The notes under the pieces: generated by a model
What the model saw: only the letters and a program-made list of their open reading frames with translations
Database searches by the model: none
What the model was told of the DNA's origin: nothing
Shown: positions 34,014 to 37,123 of the stretch, one piece after another
Layout of the letters: the number at the start of each line of letters is the position of its first letter
Numbering within the stretch: position 1 is the first letter of the stretch
Made by a program: the position numbers and the translations under genes
Assembly (NCBI RefSeq): GCF_000374485.1
Contig: NZ_KB894511.1
Coordinates: 1-37,123 of the forward strand
DNA: 37,123 nucleotides
Source: Algicola sagamiensis DSM 14643
GTDB taxonomy: Bacteria; Pseudomonadota; Gammaproteobacteria; Enterobacterales; Alteromonadaceae
Reading direction: 5' to 3'

Positions 34014-34206
34014 TATAATTGAGAATGGTTGCGAGCTGAATCCCCTAAACGTATGGATAAATTTTGAGATAGGAAACTTCTTTCCGGTTTTTACTCCAGA
34101 AAATAGATAAGATTTCACTATGCTCGCAGGAGCTTTGAGCAAAGCGAGTACACCATTTTTTGCCATAGTACCTTAGCCACCTCAATCCGGGAGGCTTTTT
34201 GTTTTT
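34014..34206 (+). ncRNA. Candidate late leader RNA, 6S/pR'-like
   Basis: A TATAAT box at 34014-34019 (with a weak TTGTGT at 33989-33994, 19 bases apart) is followed by about 180 nt without a convincing gene and then by the terminator at 34176-34206. Hairpin GCTTT/AAAGC lies near 34130-34146. This layout, just before the lysis genes and after Q, mirrors the lambda pR' transcript that ends at tR' unless Q acts. Direct evidence is positional only; minus-strand short frames here overlap the leader and are judged unlikely. Confidence 0.35.
34176..34206 (+). terminator. Intrinsic terminator before the late genes (tR'-like)
   Basis: GCCACCTC and GGGAGGC form a stem with one mismatch and an AATCC loop, followed by TTTTTGTTTTT. 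A very similar stem with ATCCGGGTGGCTTTTT lies at 35084-35106. It should stop rightward transcription in the absence of antitermination. Confidence 0.7.
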
Positions 34207-34223
34207 ATCTTGGGGATTTTTGT

Positions 34224-34266
34224 TATAATAATGCACCTAAAAACATAGGGTTGTTGTGCCTATGTT
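34224..34266 (+). promoter_or_regulatory. Consensus -10 and leader hairpin before the late genes
   Basis: A TATAAT box at 34224-34229 lacks a good -35. About 13 bases later AACATAGG (34242-34249) pairs perfectly with CCTATGTT (34259-34266). This might be a promoter with a 5'-end hairpin, or a site for antitermination or RNA stability. Confidence 0.35.
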
Positions 34267-34322
34267 GATTCTTGGAGAGCAAAGCTAAACCAAATAGCTT
34301 ACACAGGGAGAATTTAATTTTT

Positions 34323-34820
34323 ATGCAAAAAGCGATTCCGATCACAAATGGAAAAATCAACGGGAAGCTATTTCCGTTAGTTATTGAAGCAGGAAAGCAT
34401 GACATCATTCATAAAACCCTCTTTAGTACAAACAAAAAAATCAACCGAATAGCAACCGAAAACGCTCAGCAGTTGTATCGTGATATGCTTGCAGGTGGGC
34501 GACAGTGCAGAATGAATATTGTTATTCTTGAACCTCTGACAGCTGAGAAAGCGGACGATCTGAATCATAAAAGATATCAAGTCGCTTTTGGGGCTGGCTC
34601 AGCGGTTACAGGAGCTGTTTCTAAGGCTCCTTTACCTTTTGGAGCCAATTTTGTCGCGGGAGTGGGTGCAGGAGCTTTAACGAAAAAAGTAATTCTGAAC
34701 AACCTGCCAAGAAGCCATGCCGGGGATGTACACATTACTTTAGATGCATTTATAAGTGGTGGAATTGGCCCTCAGCGAACAACAAAAACCATCTCGGTTC
34801 AACGAACGGAATACGAATAA
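34323..34820 (+). CDS. Glycine-zipper protein of unknown function
   Basis: A 165-residue protein. The middle has a glycine/alanine-rich, moderately hydrophobic stretch of about 40 residues (FGAGSAVTGAVSKAPLPFGA, NFVAGVGAGALTKK at roughly 87-123) in the manner of glycine-zipper segments that insert into membranes. The N-terminal 75 residues form a mixed domain, and the C-terminal part is polar. The ATG at 34323 has AGGGAG about 12 bases before it. It is paired with a small membrane protein 19 bp downstream, suggesting a membrane-active protein with a partner. No family is recognised. Confidence 0.6.
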   Translation: MQKAIPITNGKINGKLFPLVIEAGKHDIIHKTLFSTNKKINRIATENAQQLYRDMLAGGRQCRMNIVILEPLTAEKADDLNHKRYQVAFGAGSAVTGAVSKAPLPFGANFVAGVGAGALTKKVILNNLPRSHAGDVHITLDAFISGGIGPQRTTKTISVQRTEYE

Positions 34821-34839
34821 GATAATAGGGTTTAGGCTG

Positions 34840-35058
34840 ATGGAACCTTTTTATTACTGGGTTGCTATATCTATGATATTGCAGATAGCAGTCTGCAAGT
34901 TTTTAATACCAAAAAAATACTATTTGGTGACATCAATTGTCTTAGTAGTCACGGGTGTTTCAGCGATATTTTTTGATTATTCAGAAGTATTTGAAGCATT
35001 CTGCTTTGCTAGTATTGGTGTCGGGGTTGGGCTAACCAACTACCGAAGAGCGAACTAA
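34840..35058 (+). CDS. Small membrane protein, partner of the glycine-zipper protein
   Basis: A 72-residue protein with about three hydrophobic segments: YYWVAISMILQIAVCKFLI, YYLVTSIVLVVTGVSAIFF and AFCFASIGVGVGL. The ATG at 34840 starts MEPFYYW; the open frame extends upstream into the previous gene without a good site. It could be an immunity-like or holin-like partner, but no family is recognised. Confidence 0.55.
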   Translation: MEPFYYWVAISMILQIAVCKFLIPKKYYLVTSIVLVVTGVSAIFFDYSEVFEAFCFASIGVGVGLTNYRRAN

Positions 35059-35083
35059 ATTTCACGATCAACCATCATCGAGA

Positions 35084-35106
35084 GCCATCCATCCGGGTGG
35101 CTTTTT
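35084..35106 (+). terminator. Intrinsic terminator upstream of the endolysin gene
   Basis: GCCATCC and GGGTGGC form a seven-pair stem around ATCC, followed by TTTTT. It separates the glycine-zipper pair from the lysis genes, so these would need Q-type read-through or a promoter of their own. Confidence 0.75.
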
Positions 35107-35125
35107 CATTTCTGGAACCCCAACA

Positions 35126-35536
35126 ATGCTAATCGAACAACTCAAAAGACACGAAGCGTTTCGTCCTGATGTGTATTTATGCACCGCAGGTAAACCAACC
35201 ATTGGATATGGACGAAATCTCGAAGCTAATCCGATCACACCAGAAGAGGCTGAGGTTTGGCTTCGAAAAGATTTAGAAGTGATCCAATTAGAGCTGAAAC
35301 GCCACTTCAATTATACCCGCCTCAATGATGCTCGTGCCGCAGTGCTGATCAACATGGCATATAACCTGGGCGTACCTCGCCTAAAAGGATTCAAGAAAAT
35401 GTTTGCAGCCCTTGAAGATGGGTTCTTCGAAAAAGCAGCCAAGGAGATGTTAGATAGTCGATGGGCAACACAAGTAGGGAACCGCGCGTTAGAACTTTCC
35501 GAACAGATGAGAACCGGAGAATGGCAGAGCCAATGA
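35126..35536 (+). CDS. Endolysin, GH24/T4-type lysozyme with Glu-Cys-Thr catalytic set
   Basis: A 136-residue lysozyme that cleaves peptidoglycan at the end of infection. E10 in KRHEAFRPDVYLCTAGKPTI is the general acid, T25 matches T26 of T4 lysozyme, and C19 stands where T4 has D20. YNLG and the ALEDGFFEKAAKEMLDSRWA helix follow as usual. There is no signal peptide or signal-arrest helix, so a holin must release it. The ATG is preceded only by a weak GGAACC site. The stop overlaps the holin start (ATGA). Confidence 0.9.
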   Translation: MLIEQLKRHEAFRPDVYLCTAGKPTIGYGRNLEANPITPEEAEVWLRKDLEVIQLELKRHFNYTRLNDARAAVLINMAYNLGVPRLKGFKKMFAALEDGFFEKAAKEMLDSRWATQVGNRALELSEQMRTGEWQSQ

Positions 35537-35718
35537 ACACAACGACAACATCTGTCGCATATACCACAAACGCCGCAGTTGTTGTCATTGGTGGTCTGAA
35601 CTTGAACGAATGGGCCATTGTGTTTGGTATTTTGTTTGGTGCCATCACCTGTGGGGTGAATTGGTTCTATCAACACAAGCGCTTTAAGCTGGAACGGGAG
35701 CGGGAAAAGAAATCATGA
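35533..35718 (+). CDS. Holin, class II type with two helices
   Basis: A 61-residue protein: a short polar N-terminus, then two hydrophobic helices (TTNAAVVVIGGLNL and WAIVFGILFGAITCGVNWF), and a basic tail (QHKRFKLEREREKKS), the plan of small phage holins. It follows the endolysin gene by overlap. An ATG at 35521 in the same frame is possible but lies too near the GGAG sequence. Confidence 0.78.
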   Translation: MNTTTTSVAYTTNAAVVVIGGLNLNEWAIVFGILFGAITCGVNWFYQHKRFKLEREREKKS

Positions 35719-35873
35719 ATGCAATGCTAAAAATCATCATCAGCAAGCTATTCACAGAGAAGTTCTTGGTCAGGGTCAGTCTGCTGATCCTGAAACACTT
35801 GGCGAAGAAAACAACGAATCAGTTGGATGATCAGATGGTTGGAGAGTTGGATAAAGCGTTGGTTGAAAAATAA
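35715..35873 (+). CDS. 52-residue phage protein of the lysis region
   Basis: The product begins MNAMLKIIISKLFTEKFLVR, continues with VSLLILKHLAKKTTNQLDDQ and ends in an acidic helix. It is amphipathic and helical. Its ATG overlaps the holin stop (ATGA), which supports it. Small proteins of this kind are common after phage holin genes; function is unknown, and it does not look like an Rz spanin (no coiled coil or long periplasmic part). Confidence 0.6.
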   Translation: MNAMLKIIISKLFTEKFLVRVSLLILKHLAKKTTNQLDDQMVGELDKALVEK

Positions 35874-35890
35874 CCGTTGGTATGTATAAT
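35863..35890 (+). promoter_or_regulatory. Strong sigma-70 promoter of the lipoprotein gene
   Basis: TTGAAA (35863-35868) and the consensus TATAAT (35885-35890) are spaced by 16 bases. A start near 35897 leaves about 28 nt before the ATG. It gives the lipoprotein gene its own expression from the prophage state. Confidence 0.65.
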
Positions 35891-35924
35891 GCTTCGGTTG
35901 TTTTTTGTTCAGGTGGTAGATGTG

Positions 35925-36416
35925 ATGCAGTACTTCTCTCGATTATTCCTAGTATTATTTGTTGTTTTGGTCAGTGGATGTGCGACGAACAGTAAATATT
36001 GTGCAATACAGCAAGTAGCAAATGCTGAAGATGGAGCGAAAGTAACAATATATAATGCTCATATACTTAGTGAGAAAATATCTATAGACAGATGCCGCCA
36101 AGACAATGTTGACGGGAGAGGTTCTTCAACTTTTATTCTTCATGCTGGGATGCATAGAGTCGCTCATGAATCATTTGATTTAGACGATGATAGAGTAATT
36201 GAACAAAACTTTGAGGCGGGAAAAGAATACCATATTTTAATCACTAGCAGGCTTGAAGAAATGTACTTCATTGGTCCCCAATTGGTTGCAGTTCATTCGA
36301 AAATATTTAAAGTCACATCTAAAAGTGAAATCTTTGAAGCAATACCAACGCTAGCTCCAGATTACATTCCTCCCCAAGAGCGTTCAGATTATAAAGATTG
36401 GGATACTATCAGATAG
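35925..36416 (+). CDS. Prophage lipoprotein (moron)
   Basis: A 163-residue lipoprotein. The signal MQYFSRLFLVLFVVLVSGC ends in a lipobox (LVSG-C19), followed by ATNSKYC. The mature part has cysteines, a beta-rich pattern (GSSTFILHAGMHRVAHESFD) and no domain I recognise. The ATG at 35925 has AGGTGG eight bases upstream; the frame extends to 35877 but across the promoter. With its own promoter and a hairpin after it, it looks like a moron expressed during lysogeny. Exclusion or cell-surface roles are possible, not shown. Confidence 0.75.
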   Translation: MQYFSRLFLVLFVVLVSGCATNSKYCAIQQVANAEDGAKVTIYNAHILSEKISIDRCRQDNVDGRGSSTFILHAGMHRVAHESFDLDDDRVIEQNFEAGKEYHILITSRLEEMYFIGPQLVAVHSKIFKVTSKSEIFEAIPTLAPDYIPPQERSDYKDWDTIR

Positions 36417-36424
36417 CTTGTATT

Positions 36425-36442
36425 GTCAGGAGGGACCCTGAC
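36425..36442 (+). terminator. Hairpin after the lipoprotein gene
   Basis: GTCAGG (36425-36430) pairs with CCTGAC (36437-36442) around a 6-base loop. The T-rich tail is weak (CAATTTAG), so termination is likely but not certain. Confidence 0.45.
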
Positions 36443-36509
36443 CAATTTAGAAACACCGAGCGGGTTATAATACGCGCGGTAAAGAAACATTTTTTGGATT
36501 TCAACGCAT

Positions 36510-36570
36510 CGGCAGCACCCCATACCGCGAGGGTGCATTCCCAAAGGGTTTGACCCCCTTTGGGGTGCCG
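36510..36570. other. Three-way-junction structure before the terminase gene
   Basis: An outer stem CGGCA (36510-36514)/TGCCG (36566-36570) encloses two hairpins: GCACCC (36515-36520)/GGGTGC (36531-36536), and the perfect 9-bp CCCAAAGGG (36540-36548)/CCCTTTGGG (36556-36564). The whole 61 bases is therefore a compact multi-branch fold. A TATAAT box lies at 36466-36471. The spot between lysis genes and small terminase is where lambda has cos. It may be a packaging site or a structured RNA. Confidence 0.6.
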
Positions 36571-36671
36571 AAAGTTTTCAACTTCATTTCACAGTCCTTT
36601 TTTTCTCAACCCTGATTATTCAAAGGCTCGGGCATGTTCAGGTGCCGAGTCGCTCGTATAGGCACCTTGTT

Positions 36672-37123
36672 ATGCCCCAAGACACACAGACAGATGACAA
36701 CTTTCTTTGGAACCTGACCCAGCTTGGTCGGGCGTTTGAGTTGAACCGTGATACCGTCCGAAAGCGATTGGTACAAGCGGGCCTCAAATCCGCTAAGACC
36801 GAAAAAGGGATCCCTTTATACAATTTGGCGCAGGCCGCGGAGGCTGTCTTTGCTGGGCAGCAACATCAGGTGGAATACAACCCGAATGAGCTCAGCCCCA
36901 AAGACCGCAAAGAGTATTTCCAATCGGAGAATGAGCGCCTGAAGTTCGAGAAGGACGAGCGCCAACTCGTGCCCATCCATGAGATGGCATTGGAATTCTC
37001 CAGAGCGCTGAAACTGTTTATTCAAGCCTTGGAGAGCTTGCCGGATATCTTGGAAGAGCGCTGCGATCTCAATGTGGAAGGCCAAGAAACGGTGATCCAG
37101 ATCACCAATGAAGTGCGCGAAGA
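36672..37123 (+). CDS. Terminase small subunit, Nu1/DUF1441-like (cut by window end)
   Basis: The first 150 residues are visible; the gene continues past 37123. The N-terminal winged helix (NLTQLGRAFELNRDTVRKRL, then GIPLYNLAQAAEAVFA) fits a Nu1-type DNA-binding domain. A charged helix (KEYFQSENERLKFEKDERQL) and a hydrophobic helical segment follow. It should recognise the packaging site and assemble with the large subunit. The ATG follows CACCTTGTT, with no obvious ribosome-binding site; the structured region lies about 100 bases upstream. Confidence 0.8.
   Translation, partial: MPQDTQTDDNFLWNLTQLGRAFELNRDTVRKRLVQAGLKSAKTEKGIPLYNLAQAAEAVFAGQQHQVEYNPNELSPKDRKEYFQSENERLKFEKDERQLVPIHEMALEFSRALKLFIQALESLPDILEERCDLNVEGQETVIQITNEVRE

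Larger units (their letters stand above)
16440..37123 (+). mobile_element. Lambda-like prophage, right end outside the window
   Basis: From just after yhgN the content becomes phage: AlpA-like gene, early leftward recombination operon, divergent repressor and Cro-like genes with shared operators, O/P replication genes, Q-like antiterminator, lysis genes and small terminase, in lambdoid order. The left boundary is approximate, between 16386 and 16542. No integrase gene appears in the window. The packaging and structural genes must lie beyond 37123, so completeness cannot be judged. Confidence 0.88.

Noticed and set aside
33975-34166. A 63-residue minus-strand frame (MAKNGVLALL...) ending at the helicase TTG start, with AAGG before its ATG.
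   Set aside because: The protein has no recognisable features, the region is opposite a candidate leader RNA and terminator, and the helicase has its own ribosome-binding site. It could still be a leader peptide, so it is noted here.

Overview
The window reads as a chromosomal segment of a gammaproteobacterium, probably a marine one (Alteromonadales or Oceanospirillales type; the genus cannot be fixed from sequence alone). Reasons: a TonB-dependent receptor plus PnuT thiamin salvage operon, a thiC-O-S-G-DE-F operon with ThiO in place of ThiH, a YhgN-type MarC protein, an IS256-family element and a lambda-like temperate prophage, all at moderate G+C.

Layout. (1) 1-1372: a complete IS256-family insertion sequence. 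(2) 1603-5719: a small MerR-type DNA-binding protein, then a leftward TPP-riboswitch operon for thiamin uptake (outer-membrane receptor, small thiamin-binding protein, PnuT, small-molecule kinase). (3) 5810-7364: a frameshifted VOC-family gene and a Xre-RES toxin-antitoxin pair. (4) 7406-13742: a second TPP riboswitch and a tightly packed thiamin biosynthesis operon, thiC-thiO-thiS-thiG-thiDE-thiF. Both thiamin acquisition routes are therefore under TPP control. (5) 13806-16385: leftward flavin reductase, SDR and DUF2721 genes, and rightward yhgN.

(6) From about 16440 to the right edge is a lambdoid-type prophage, cut by the window inside the small terminase gene. The leftward early operon (23844 down to 16543) carries YqaJ exonuclease and RecT recombinase, an adenine methyltransferase, several small unknowns, two tandem gene duplications and an AlpA-like gene. 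No integrase gene is visible. The immunity region (23900-25840) has operators of the form GATAC-N5-GTATC at the leftward promoter, at the rightward promoter, in front of the repressor, and in front of an extra three-gene cassette: a 56-residue peptide with a double-glycine-like leader, a five-helix membrane protein and a single-helix membrane protein. The rightward early operon has a Cro-like gene, an O-like initiator with internal iterons, a P-like loader, a PAPS-reductase-family protein, a dATP/dGTP diphosphohydrolase-type protein, an HNH-like protein and a Q-like antiterminator.

(7) Between Q and lysis, in the opposite orientation, sits a two-gene SF2 helicase module (31592-33978), the best candidate for an undescribed defence system. 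After it come a leader RNA/terminator region resembling lambda pR'-6S-tR', a glycine-zipper protein with a small membrane partner, endolysin, holin, a small protein, a lipoprotein moron with its own promoter, a strongly structured three-way-junction element in the position where cos is expected, and the start of the small terminase gene.
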